Below are positions 51,251 through 61,142 of a DNA stretch of 64,000 bases, piece after piece. The translations under genes were made by a program, and so were the position numbers. The stretch's first letter is position 1; every line of letters starts with the position of its first letter. The notes beneath the pieces are model-generated. The model was not told the origin of the DNA. It made no database searches and worked only from the letters and a program-made list of their open reading frames with translations. The stretch spans positions 1,215,573 to 1,279,572 of the forward strand of contig CALYLX010000127.1 in the NCBI GenBank assembly GCA_944990035.1. The letters are read 5' to 3'. Source of the stretch: Clitopilus passeckerianus. Taxonomy: Eukaryota; Basidiomycota; Agaricomycetes; Agaricales; Entolomataceae.

Positions 51251-53611
51251 CCATCCTCTTTGATCTGTTACCACCACCATCACAGCCACAACAGCGACGC
51301 AAATTCGCCCTCACGCACTTGCACACCGCTCAACCCTCCAGTTTTCGCGCCTGTCTGCACTATGAGTAGTGCAGGAGGCACCAAGAAGAATACCCGGCCG
51401 CCAGACCCGCCTCCGACGCCCTCCACGCCTCAGAAGGGCCATGGCAGCAGCTATGGCGCGTTTGATGGCAAAGAAACTCCCCAGGGCCCTTCTGGCGCTC
51501 GAAACAAGCGTCCCACTCCAGCAATGGATGAGGACGATGGTTTTGAAGCAAACAAGAGCCCTGCTCCCTCCGCACCTTCCTCCCCTGAACACAAGCGCAG
51601 GAAGGACACCTCTGGTCCTGCTGTTGCGCAGCCCAAGTCCAGAACCGCCTCTAGGGCGACTTCACCAACACAGGGGTTTTCTCCTGCGGTCCTAGGACAT
51701 TCAGAGTATGACTCCGTGGGTTTGCAGGTGCAGGCCACGGATGACGTGGTCGAGGACGACATAGACGCGATCACCGACTCTCTTGGCACCTTCAAGGAGT
51801 GGCTTAACTGCGCCCCTTCTGCTGCCAGCGACGAGGAACACTCTCGCACTCTTGCAGACACGCTTGTGCATGTCTGCTCTCAAGCGGCCTCCCTAGGCCT
51901 CCTCAAGTATCTCCCTTCAAATGAGAACTTCCTGCCTCAAATCCAACGCGGTAGGGACGCCTTGGACGCCTATATTCCCACTCCCACTCCCCAGCGGCGC
52001 CCTGTGCGCCCTGCTGCTCCCAACGGTGCTGCAAGCGCAGCATCTGCTTCCTCTACTGCTGCTGCAGATGGGCATGGTGTAGCACCGGCCTCCTCTGCTC
52101 CAGCAGTTCCCCCCACCTCCTCCAACGTCTCACAAGGCGCCAGGACCCAGGTTACCTCTCCCTAACCCGCGGAATACACTGCCACTGGTCACAAATCTCC
52201 GGTTCCCATGGAGGGACAGGAGTCCACTGCGATATCTCAGCAACCTGACAACCCGGTCCCTGGACTGGACTCAGGTGCTACACCTTCCACATCGCAACCA
52301 GGGCGGGTAAACCCCGGAAACTGGATGCAATGGCAGCGCCAGTTCGCTAGGCCTGCCCCACAGGCTCCTGCAACGCGCAGGGCACCCAATCCGCATGCTG
52401 TGCGTGCACCCAACCCTGCTAATGCGTCTCAGCAGCAGCAGCAGCCCTCACAACAGTGGCAGCGCGCTCCCAAGGTGTCCTACGCTTCTGTCGCATTGCA
52501 GCCGCCTAGGAGGCCTGCAAACGCCGCCCCTCGCTCATTTGCAGAGGTAACTGTTGGCATGACTGCGCAGCAATGTGCAGGAACTTGCTGAACTCGCGCG
52601 TCATCTCCCTGGACTGTCCTGGGATGAAGTAGCGCAACTCAAGGACAACTCCAACGCCAATAAGCGCAAGGCAGCGTCCTCCCCACCTCCTACTGCTCCC
52701 TCCCCTTTGAAGAAGAAGCAGAAGCTTAAATCCACAACGTGTGGCCCCTCACGCAAGCAGTGCTTCGTCTACGCCACCAGGGGCAATGGAGACAATGCTG
52801 TCTCTGTTCCTCTCCCCATCTCGCCTGAACAGGCTGTTTCCACTCTCAACCTTCGCTTTGGCGCTGGTGGGTCTAAGAACCACGCTATCCATGCTGAAAT
52901 TGGCAGGGGCAACGCTATCATTGTCTACCTCGACGAGACACCCACCCAAAGCGACCTAGGCATTATCAGGGTCACTGTTGAGCGCGTCTGGTACCCTGTC
53001 ACTGAAGGTGCCAACCCATCCCCCACCGTCCACGCTGCTGTGGAGGTTCCCACATCGTGTTCCTATGCGCGCATCACAGAAGTGCCCTACTTCACCTTTG
53101 GGGCGGTGGGCAGCACTCCTATCACTGCCGATGCGGTGATCTATTCTTCCTCCCTGTGGGTTGCACTGCAGGGACTTCACATAGTGTGGTCACAGAGTGG
53201 AAAGGACCCTCTGACCACGCCCCTCTGACCGTCACGCACCCTATCCAGCCTGTGCAGCTGGCTGCTGAGCGCATCACTCTGCCAAAGGCCAGTGAGCAAG
53301 AGGAAGAGTTCCTTAAAGAACGGTCCTCTTCGTTGCGAGCATTGGATACAAATGCCCTCACAACAGCAGAAGCAATTGAACGCTGCACTGGCGCCATTGC
53401 AACTGCTATTAAGCAGTCTTGGGATAACAACTCAAAGACTGCTTGCATCTCCACCAAGTCAAAGTCCTGGTGGAATCCTGAGTGCTCTGAGGCTGTCAGA
53501 GTGTATCGCGCTTCCAGGGCGGTCGCTGATTACAAGGTGTTCCGCAGGACCACCAAAGTGGCCAAGCACAAGTCCTTTGATAGTAGAATTCAGACAATTG
53601 CTACTACCAAC
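51251..53611 (+). mobile_element. LINE family 1, 5' end with ORF1 fused to endonuclease by deletion
   Basis: A LINE 5' end (TTTGATCTGTTACCACC, shared with 58339) is followed by ORF1 from 51362: MSSAGGTKKNTRPPDPPPTP, EHKRRKDTSGPAVAQPKSRT, then a segment (GFSPAVLGHSEYDSVGLQVQ; FKEWLNCAPSAASDEEHSRT) quite unlike the copy at 58450, then again shared sequence. Breaks: a TAA at 52164 and an extra base near 52578. At about 53137 ORF1 (AVGSTPITADA) is joined to the endonuclease (VIDLFFLPVG; SDHAPLTV) by a deletion that removes the knuckles and the endonuclease N-terminus. The copy is then interrupted by a poly(T) at 53612. Confidence 0.8.
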
Positions 53612-56372
53612 TTTTTTTTTTTTTTGATCAAAGCCCTACGCCCCCAGAGGGGGCGTCTGACAATTTATATTCCGGCGCCCAATCGCAGTCCGGTCGCAAG
53701 TACCTAAATACATGCATTATATACTAACGTAAGTAAAGAACCGTGTTCGTCGAGTGAACTACACTGAATACGAGGTGCACCAAAGAGCAAGCTAGGGTGG
53801 CCCCCGAGGATAAATCTCTCAACGAGTATGGTAGCGCGCAACACCCCGCAGAAGCAGCGGGAACCCTGAAGGCCAGGCTCGCCGCTATATGAAGGATGGA
53901 GCACTGACGCCTATGCATGGAAAACCATGCCAGATGCTTCGGCCTGTTCTCTGCGAACAAATTGGTGTGCACCCGGAACCCAGACAAGGTCGTCTGGGCG
54001 CGGAGGTGCAGTGGAGCCTGTTACAGGCATTTGTTGACGGTGGCCCCCCACAGCGGGGAGGGCATCGCGGAGGCGTGTGGGGGCCTTATCAGGTGGCCCA
54101 CGTCGCCGCGTCTTCCTGGCTTTGGGAAACGGCGGTGGAGGCTGTTGCGAAGGAAACGCAAAAGTGGCAGGGTTGTTCTCGAGGAAGAACAAGAAGGATG
54201 ACAGCTCCCGGCGCAAGCGCTGGTTGGGCCGTCGTTGGAAGTGCGCACACTGGTGAAGGATGTGACCCATCGTTTCCAGTATGCGCCAGTTGCATGCACA
54301 CGCTGTCTCCTCACCCAGGTTGAAGCGTGCGCGGAAATCCCCTATGGGTGCATGACCAAGAACTGCGTGTGTAAGGCGCGCGGTATGCGCATTGGAGGAA
54401 CCAACGCGACGTAACCAAGGTCCACCTTTGATGTGTGTGGGCCTTAGGGAGGCACCTTTGTGTGTGAGGCGCAAGAAGTTGTTGCCAGAGAAAGAAGGCT
54501 GCTGCAGTAGACAAGTCCACTCATGCAGCATTCTATCCACGGCGCGTTTCCGGGCATACCCAAGGGATGTCCCGGGTGGGTTGCCAGCACCCACCCGCAA
54601 GCCAGTGGCCGCCAAGTGAGCACGGTGGTGGATGTCCCAGTTGAGTTTTGAAGGGACATGAACAAAGTGGACGCGCCTGTCAGCGTCGCCCGAGAACCAA
54701 GCACGTAGTTTGGAGCAAATGGACAGTGAGTGTCCTTGCCCAGAATGGAGAGACGGGTCCAAAGCCAAGCGTATGGCTTGAGTCGAGTCTGAGAGCACAA
54801 CTATTTTGACACAGTTGTTGCGCAAAACAGCCTTGCTTATAGACAAGTCAATGGCTGCGAGTTCGGCATCATCAGAAAGGACTCTGCCTGATGCCATAGT
54901 GTATTCTTCTGGCCCAAAGGCACCGTGAAGGAGGGAGCAGGCAGCAACCGCCTGGTGCTTCCTGCTTTTGGGAACAGACGCATCAGCTGCCACCAACACT
55001 GTAGTGTCAGACAGATCTGCGTCGGCGCGAATTACATCCAAGTGGATGCAACGAGAATCAAGGGCATCCTTAGATGCTGCAATGATGGTGTCAAGTGTAA
55101 CCCTACCAGAGTGCGTATCCAACAGGCGAAGGCCTGGGACCGCTTCTCCATGGACAGGGTTGAGAGGCTCAGAGACACGCACAGCATGTGTGTCAGAGTC
55201 CACAAGTGTAGAGAGCAAGTTGCCGCGCACGCGTCGCGACAAGTTGGAGAGAGATGAAGGGAGACGCATTGTCCCTTCATACAGCTGGTGCTTGTCGCTG
55301 ATAAGCGACAGCGTAGGGTGGTTGCCAATCAGGGTGCCAATATGTGCCTGGCCACGTTCAACTAGTTTCCTGATGTGCAAGTGAATGGGAGGAAGACCAG
55401 CAATAGACTCAGTCCCTCCCCCCAGCAATGTGCGAAAGGCGCCAGTTATCCACCTGGCAGCCTTGTGTTGCATAGTGCGCAAGTGCGACATAGCAGTCTT
55501 GCACCTTGCACCTTTGTAGAACCAGAGGCCCACACCATATGTGGCGACCGGAAGGACGCATGCACGGTAGAGCAGCCGCTTCTGCATAGGGGTGATACCC
55601 CTTGATGAATTACCAAGCATGATCATTGCCTTGACAGTGGTCAGGGCCTTGGTGGAGTAATCCTTGACATGGTGGCTAAAGGATAGCGACCGGTCAAAGT
55701 AGAAGCCCAAGTAGCGCCAAACGCAAAGAAGTTGCAGACTTCTGGCGCAAAGCCCAGTCTGCGCAGTATGCGTAGCAGCATGTTGTGGTTGAGAGAGGGG
55801 AAGAACTGAGCAAGGTCAAAAGCAACCACACTTGTCTTCAACCTTTTAGCCCAACCGGCTTTGACGATGTGAGTGAGATAAACACCCACATCCTCAGTAG
55901 AGTGTTGGCGCACACCTCCAAACTGATTGGGGTGGAACACGCCGAATTTCTGCGCCTCAAACTGCATCCGGTTTGCAAGCATCTTTTCAAAGAGTTTCCC
56001 CAGCGTGTTGAGTAACACAATAGGGCGTAACATCTTGGGAGTTGAGTAGTGCGGTTTGCCAGGCTTGGGAACAATGGCAGAGCGCGACTCCTTGAAGTGA
56101 GAGGGCCAGTGACCAACCCGAAGGCAGGCATTAGCGATCTCGACAAATTTGGCAGCAATGACAGTGTCAGCAACCAAGGACTTGAGCTGATACCATGTAA
56201 GATGATCAGGACCTGGAGCAGAAGTGTTTGAACACTTTGCTAGTTCTTCTCTGAGCTCGTTGACACCAAAGTCCCACCACTCGCGCGGAGGAGACTGAGG
56301 CACATCGTCGAACACAGAGGGATCAACCGGGCCGTCAGACGCCGAGTTGTATGTTGAGTCAAGAGCAGCCAC
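53612..56372 (-). mobile_element. LINE family 1 copy with RT core deleted, minus strand
   Basis: Poly(T) at 53612-53626 and the 3' stem-loop (53635-53655) mark its 3' end, inserted in the endonuclease of the preceding plus-strand copy. Coding reads leftward from 56372: WAALDSTYNSASDGP-type start, TSAPGPDHLTWYQLKSL, RSAIVPKPGKPHYSTPKM, RPIVLLNTLGKLFEKMLANR, VVAFDLAQFFPSLNHNMLLR (first RT Asp), VCNFFA. It then skips the YVDD region and resumes at FGATWASTLTGRY-type sequence and a 599-codon frame (55710-53911) containing RNase H and the zinc motif. The missing RT segment is about 0.6 kb. The left half of that frame is nearly identical to 56680-57700 on the other strand. Confidence 0.85.
53911..55710 (-). 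CDS. Open ORF2 C-terminal frame (RT thumb, RNase H, zinc motif) of LINE family 1
   Basis: 599 codons without a stop. Order: GFYFDRSLSFSHHVKDYST, ITPMQKRLLYRACVLPVATY, AARWITGAFRTLLGGGTES, RNase H with VLVAADASVPKSRKHQ (Asp), DDAELAAIDLSISKAVL (Glu), VVLSDSTQAIRLALDPSLHS (Asp) and VPSKLNWDIHHRAHLAATGL (His/Asp), then VDRMLHEWTCLLQQPSF, the ETACACNWRILETMGHILHQC cysteine/histidine motif, and a Pro/Arg-rich tail ending SGMVFHA. The four RNase H acidic/His positions are intact. It lacks the RT catalytic core, deleted just upstream. Confidence 0.85.
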   Translation of the reverse strand: MGFYFDRSLSFSHHVKDYSTKALTTVKAMIMLGNSSRGITPMQKRLLYRACVLPVATYGVGLWFYKGARCKTAMSHLRTMQHKAARWITGAFRTLLGGGTESIAGLPPIHLHIRKLVERGQAHIGTLIGNHPTLSLISDKHQLYEGTMRLPSSLSNLSRRVRGNLLSTLVDSDTHAVRVSEPLNPVHGEAVPGLRLLDTHSGRVTLDTIIAASKDALDSRCIHLDVIRADADLSDTTVLVAADASVPKSRKHQAVAACSLLHGAFGPEEYTMASGRVLSDDAELAAIDLSISKAVLRNNCVKIVVLSDSTQAIRLALDPSLHSGQGHSLSICSKLRAWFSGDADRRVHFVHVPSKLNWDIHHRAHLAATGLRVGAGNPPGTSLGYARKRAVDRMLHEWTCLLQQPSFSGNNFLRLTHKGASLRPTHIKGGPWLRRVGSSNAHTARLTHAVLGHAPIGDFRARFNLGEETACACNWRILETMGHILHQCAHFQRRPNQRLRRELSSFLFFLENNPATFAFPSQQPPPPFPKARKTRRRGPPDKAPTRLRDALPAVGGHRQQMPVTGSTAPPRPDDLVWVPGAHQFVRREQAEASGMVFHA

Positions 56373-58168
56373 TTGGTGCCAGTGATGAGGCTATTTGAAC
56401 GCAGGATTGCTCCTGGGGTCACAACACTCATGTCGTATGTGGATGATGGTTCGCTCATCGTTCAGTCGCCATCCTTTGGGGAAAACATCACCCTACTCCA
56501 ACAAGCATATGCCGTCATCACAGAGCTTGTTACAGCACTTGGCCTTGTCTTAGAACATGACAAGACAGAGATCTTCCACTTCTCTCATAAGCACAACGAT
56601 GTCAACCCTGCCATCGACTTGGGCTTTGCTCCTCACACTGGCAACTCGCCACTTCAACCTAAGAGCGTCTGGCGCTACTTGGGCTTCTACTTTGACCGGT
56701 CACTGTCTTTCAGTCACCATGTCAAGTATTACTCTACCAAGGCTCTGACCACTGTCAAGGCTATGATCATGCTTGGTAACTCATCAAGGGGTATCACCCC
56801 TATGCAGAAGCGGCTGCTCTACCGTGCATGCGTCCTTCCGGTCGCCACGTATGGTGTGGGCCTCTGGTTCTACAAAGGTGCAAGGTGCAAGACTGCTATG
56901 TCGCACTTGCGCACTATGCAACACAAGGCTGCCAGGTGGATAACTGGCGCCTTTCGCACATTGCTGGGGGGAGGGACTGAGTCTATTGCTGGTCTTCCTC
57001 CCATTCACTTGCACATCAGGAAACTAGTTGAACGTGGCCAGGCACATATTGGCACCCTGATTGGCAACCACCCTACGCTGTCGCTTATCAGCGACAAGCA
57101 CCAGCTGTATGAAGGGACAATGCGTCTCCCTTCATCTCTCTCCAACTTGTCGCGACGCGTGCGCGGCAACTTGCTCTCTACACTTGTGGACTCTGACACA
57201 CATGCTGTGCGTGTCTCTGAGCCTCTCAACCCTGTCCATGGAGAAGCGGTCCCAGGCCTTCGCCTGTTGGATACGCACTCTGGTAGGGTTACACTTGACA
57301 CCATCATTGCAGCATCTAAGGATGCCCTTGATTCTCGTTGCATCCACTTGGATGTAATTCGCGCCGACGCAGATCTGTCTGACACTACAGTGTTGGTGGC
57401 AGCTGATGCGTCTGTTCCCAAAAGCAGGAAGCACCAGGCGGTTGCTGCCTGCTCCCTCCTTCACGGTGCCTTTGGGCCAGAAGAATACACTATGGCATCA
57501 GGCAGAGTCCTTTCTGATGATGCCGAACTCGCAGCCATTGACTTGTCTATAAGCAAGGCTGTTTTGCGCAACAACTGTGTCAAAATAGTTGTGCTCTCAG
57601 ACTCGACTCAAGCCATACGCTTGGCTTTGGACCCGTCTCTCCATTCTGGGCAAGGACACTCACTGTCCATTTGCTCCAAACTACGTGCTTGGTTCTCGGG
57701 CGACGCTGGCAGGCGCGTCCACTTTGTTTATGTTCTCTCAAGACTCAATTGGGACACTCACTACCGTGCTCACCTGGCGGCCACTGGCTTGCGCGTGGGC
57801 GCTGGTAACCAACCCCGGACATCCCTTGGGTATGCCCGGAAACGCGCTGTGGATAAGATGCTGCATGAGTGGACTTCTCTACTGCAGCACCCTTCTTACT
57901 CTGGCAACAACTTCTTGCGCCTTACACACAAAGGTGCTTCCCTAAGGCCCACACACCTCAAAGGTGGGCCTTGGCTACGTCGTGTTGGTTCATCCAATAC
58001 GCACACCGCGCGCCTTGCACGCGCAGTCTTGGGTCATGCACCCATTGGTGAATTCCGCGCACGCTTCAACCTGGATGGGAAGACAGTGTGTGCATGCGAC
58101 TGGCGCATACTGGAAACGAGGGGACACATCCCTCACCAGTGTGCGCACTTCCAACAACGGCCTAACCT
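56373..58168 (+). mobile_element. LINE family 1 RT-RNase H segment, plus strand
   Basis: Open frame from 56373 (MVPVMRLFERRIAPGVTTLM) with the catalytic SYVDDGSLIV, ALGLVLEHDKTEIFHFS, SVWRYLGFYFDRSLS, then RNase H (VLVAADASVPKSRKHQ; AELAAIDLSISKAVL; LSDSTQAIRLALD; LSRLNWDTHYRAHLAA) and the zinc motif KTVCACDWRILETRGHIPHQC. The frame ends at 58211 after running into ORF1-derived sequence at 58169. It is probably the continuation of the plus-strand copy interrupted at 53611, with about 1 kb lost at the right junction. Head to head with 53612-56372, giving a large palindrome. Confidence 0.8.
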
Positions 58169-58337
58169 GTTCCACCCACAGCGACCTGGGCATCATCCGG
58201 GTCGCTGTTGAACGTGTTTGGTACCCTGTCACTGAAGGTGCCAACCCATCTCCCACTGTCCACGCTGCTGTGGAGGTTCCTACGTCGCGTTCTTATGCGC
58301 GCATCACGGGAGTGCCCTACTTCACCTTTGGTGCGGT
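58169..58337 (+). pseudogene. LINE family 1 ORF1 fragment
   Basis: Reads THSDLGIIRVAVERVWYPVT, EGANPSPTVHAAVEVPTSR and GVPYFTFGAV, matching the middle of ORF1 (compare 60018-60180 and 52940-53110, closer to the latter). It lies between the truncated RT-RNase H copy and the 5' end of the next LINE, and is the target into which that LINE inserted. Confidence 0.8.
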
Positions 58338-58449
58338 GCATCCCTTTTGATCTGTTACCACCAACATCACAGCCACAACAGCGACGCAAATTCGCCCTCC
58401 AGCAGCTTGCACACCGCTTTATTCTCCAGTATATCCGCCTGTCTGCGCT

Positions 58450-61134
58450 ATGAGTAGTGCAGGAGGCAGCAAGAAGACTCCCCGGCCACCGGATCCAACT
58501 CCAACGCCATCCACACCTCAGAAAGGCCATGGTACCAACTATGGCGCATTTGATGGTGAAGAAACACCCCAGGGCCCCTCTGGCGCTAGAAATAAGCGTC
58601 CTACTCCAGCAATGGATGAGGACGATGATTTCGATGCAGATGAGAGCCCTGCTCCTTCCGCCCCTTCCTCCCCTGAGCACAAGCGCAGGAAGAACACGTC
58701 TGGTGCTGCTGTAGCGCAGCCCAAGTCCAGGACTGCCTCCAGGGCAGCCTCCCCCACCCAAACAGAGTTCAAGTCTCTGTTTCCTGGTCATGATGAGAAG
58801 GACTCTTACACCCTGTCTTTACAGGCTACAGAGGCGGCCGTCAGAGATGATGTAGAGGCCCTTACCGATGCTCTAGTGACGATGCAAGGATGGATGGACC
58901 ACTGTCCTCCTAGCGCTGTTGATGAACTTCAAGCGAGGTACATTGCAGACGCCCTTATCTCCACAGTTGCGCAGGCAGCAGCTGTGCACATTACAGACTA
59001 CCTCAGCGCAGATGAGGGGTCTCTAGCTCAAGTGCGACGCGTTAGGGACGCATTGAACGCTGTCCTGCCGTCCCCTCCCTCCCAGCAGCGCCCTGTGCGC
59101 ACTGCTGCTCCCAAAGGTGCTGCAAAGGCGGCATCTGCTTCCACTGCTGCTGCAGGTGGGCATGGTGTAGCACCGGCCTCCTCTGCCCCAGCGCCTCCTC
59201 CTCCAGCGCCTCCCAAGCGCCAGGACCCAGGTTACCTCTCCCGACCCGCGGAACACACTGCCACTGGTCACAAATCTCCGGCTCCCATGGAGGGACAGGA
59301 GTCCACTGCGACATCTCAGCAACCTGACAACCCGGTCCCTGGACCGGACTCAGGTGTTGCCACAGGTGCTGCCCCTTCCCAACCGCAACCAGAGCGGATC
59401 CATTCGGGTAACTGGATGCAATTCCAGCGCCGGTTTGCCCGCCCCCCTCCCCAGGCGCCTGCTACACCGCGTAGAGCGCCTAACCCGCATGCTGTGCGTG
59501 CACCAAAGCCTGCTAATGCGTCTCAGCAGCAGCAGCAGCAACCACAACAGCGTCAGCGCGCTCACGCTTCTCGCTCGCAGCCGCCCAGGAGGCCTGCAAA
59601 CTCCGCCCCTCGCTCTTTTGCAGAGGTTACTGCTGGCATGACTGCGCAGCATTGCGCAGAACTTGCTGAACTCGCGCGCCATCTCCCTGGACTGTCCTGG
59701 GATGAAGTAGCGCAACTCAAGGACAATTCTAACGCCAACAAGCGCAAGGCAGCGTCCTCTCCCCTCCCCTCTGCTCCCTCTCCTTCAAAGAAGAAGCAGA
59801 AGCTCAAATCCACTACGCGCGGCCCGTCGCGCAGACAGTGCTTCATTTATGTGCGCAGAGGCACTGGCAGCGATGCTATCCCTGCTCCTCTTCCCATCTC
59901 GCCTGAACAGGCCGTCTCCACCCTCAACCTCCGTTTATCGAATGGTGGTTCTCGCAACAACGCCATCCATGCAGAAGTCGGCAGGGGTGACGCTATCATT
60001 GTCCACTTCAGTGACACACCCACCCACAGCGATCTGGGCATCATCCGACCCGCTGTGCAACGTGTCTGGTACCCTCTCACTGAGGGTGGTCAGCCTATCG
60101 TCAACGTGAATGTAGAGGTCCCTGCATCGCGTTCCTACGCTCGCATCACTGGCGTGCCCTACTTCACCTTTGGTGCGGTTGGAAGCACTCCAGTCACTCC
60201 TGACACCATGGAGGCACTCCTGCGTCAAAATGCCACTACGTCGTCGCTCCAGCTTGCTGGTAAGCCGCGTATTCATCGTGCAAGCAGCTCGCATCACATG
60301 TGCGTTGTTTTCTTCGACTTCTGGGACACTAGGTCTGGTACCGCCCTCAAGTCTATTACTAACAAGAGGATGTCCATTGGTGGTCGCCTCTGCAACATCT
60401 CCCCTGCCAGTGTGCACGCTGGCGTCCCTCAGTGTCAACGCTGTTGGGCCTGGGGACACCCAACTGCGTCCTGCAGACAGCAGTACAACTCCTGTGCGCA
60501 TTGTGGCTATGGCCATGACACGCAGAATCATCGCAAGCTCTCCCACTGCTGTTGGGAGAAGCCTGATGCGAACCCCCCGGTGCCTGCCACTCCTGATGGC
60601 GAACCGTGCCCCCACGCACCCAGGTGCATCAAGTGCGGCAAGGCGCACACAGCGGACTCGTCCAAGTGCGCCTTTTTTTTTTTTTTTTTTGATCAAAGCC
60701 CTACGCCCCCGGAGGGGGCGTCTGACAATTTATATTCCGGCGCCCGATAGCAGTCCGGTCGCAAGTACCTAAATACATGCATTGTATACTAACGTAAGTA
60801 AATAACCGTGTTCGTCGAGTGAACTACACTGAATACGAGGTGCACCAAAGAGCAAGCTAGGGTGGCCCCCCAGGATAAATCTCTCAGCGAGTATGGTAGC
60901 GCGCAACACCCCGCAGAAGCAGCGAGAACCCTGAAGGCCAGGCTCGCCGCTATATGAAGGTCCAAGTGCGCCTTCTCTCGTCACCGGTTTGACGCTGGCT
61001 GGATCCAGCGCCGGTATGATGTCAACGATGCGGTACGCTTTTCTGCTAGAGCACCGCAAAGTTTTGCTAACGTTCAACCACCCAGGAGGAGACCGATTCA
61101 GACGGCTCTGGGTGATCGTACTGCTCACGTTTAA
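58450..61134 (+). CDS. LINE family 1 ORF1 (gag-like, zinc knuckles), interrupted by a 286-bp insertion
   Basis: RNA-binding partner of the LINE ribonucleoprotein. MSSAGGSKKTPRPPDPTPTP begins a disordered Pro/Ser/Lys-rich N-terminus (EHKRRKNTSGAAVAQPKSRT), then a helical segment (FKSLFPGHDEKDSYTLSLQA; LAQVRRVRDALNAVLPS), a Gln-rich run (ASQQQQQQPQQ), FAEVTAGMTAQHCAELAELA, a conserved domain ISPEQAVSTLNLRLSNGGSR to YARITGVPYFTFGAVGSTPV, MCVVFFDFWDTRSGTALKSI and three knuckles: CQRCWAWGHPTASC, CAHCGYGHDTQNH and CIKCGKAHTADSSKC. At 60675 it is broken by a minus-strand LINE 3' UTR. After the insertion the frame resumes CAFSRHRFDAGWIQRRYD and ends RTAHV at 61132-61134. Without the insertion it would be about 800 residues. 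Confidence 0.88.
60675..60960 (-). mobile_element. 5'-truncated LINE family 1 insertion (286 bp, 3' UTR only), 14-bp target duplication
   Basis: Consists of poly(T), the 3' stem-loop (60701-60722) and about 240 bp of 3' UTR in reverse orientation. Flanked by TCCAAGTGCGCCTT at 60661-60674 and 60961-60974, a perfect 14-bp target duplication. This is a textbook product of target-primed reverse transcription and shows that the family was active after the host copy had inserted. Confidence 0.95.
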
Positions 61135-61142
61135 ATTACTTT

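Noticed and set aside
53889..54323. Long plus-strand reading frame (144 codons) also present almost unchanged at 42192-42626 on the minus strand
   Set aside because: It is antisense to the conserved RNase H/zinc end of the LINE; its conservation follows from the recent duplication of the LINE, and it has no recognisable protein features.
59516..59560. CAG-repeat tract encoding polyglutamine as a possible trinucleotide expansion
   Set aside because: Short and shared by other LINE ORF1 copies; part of a normal low-complexity segment.
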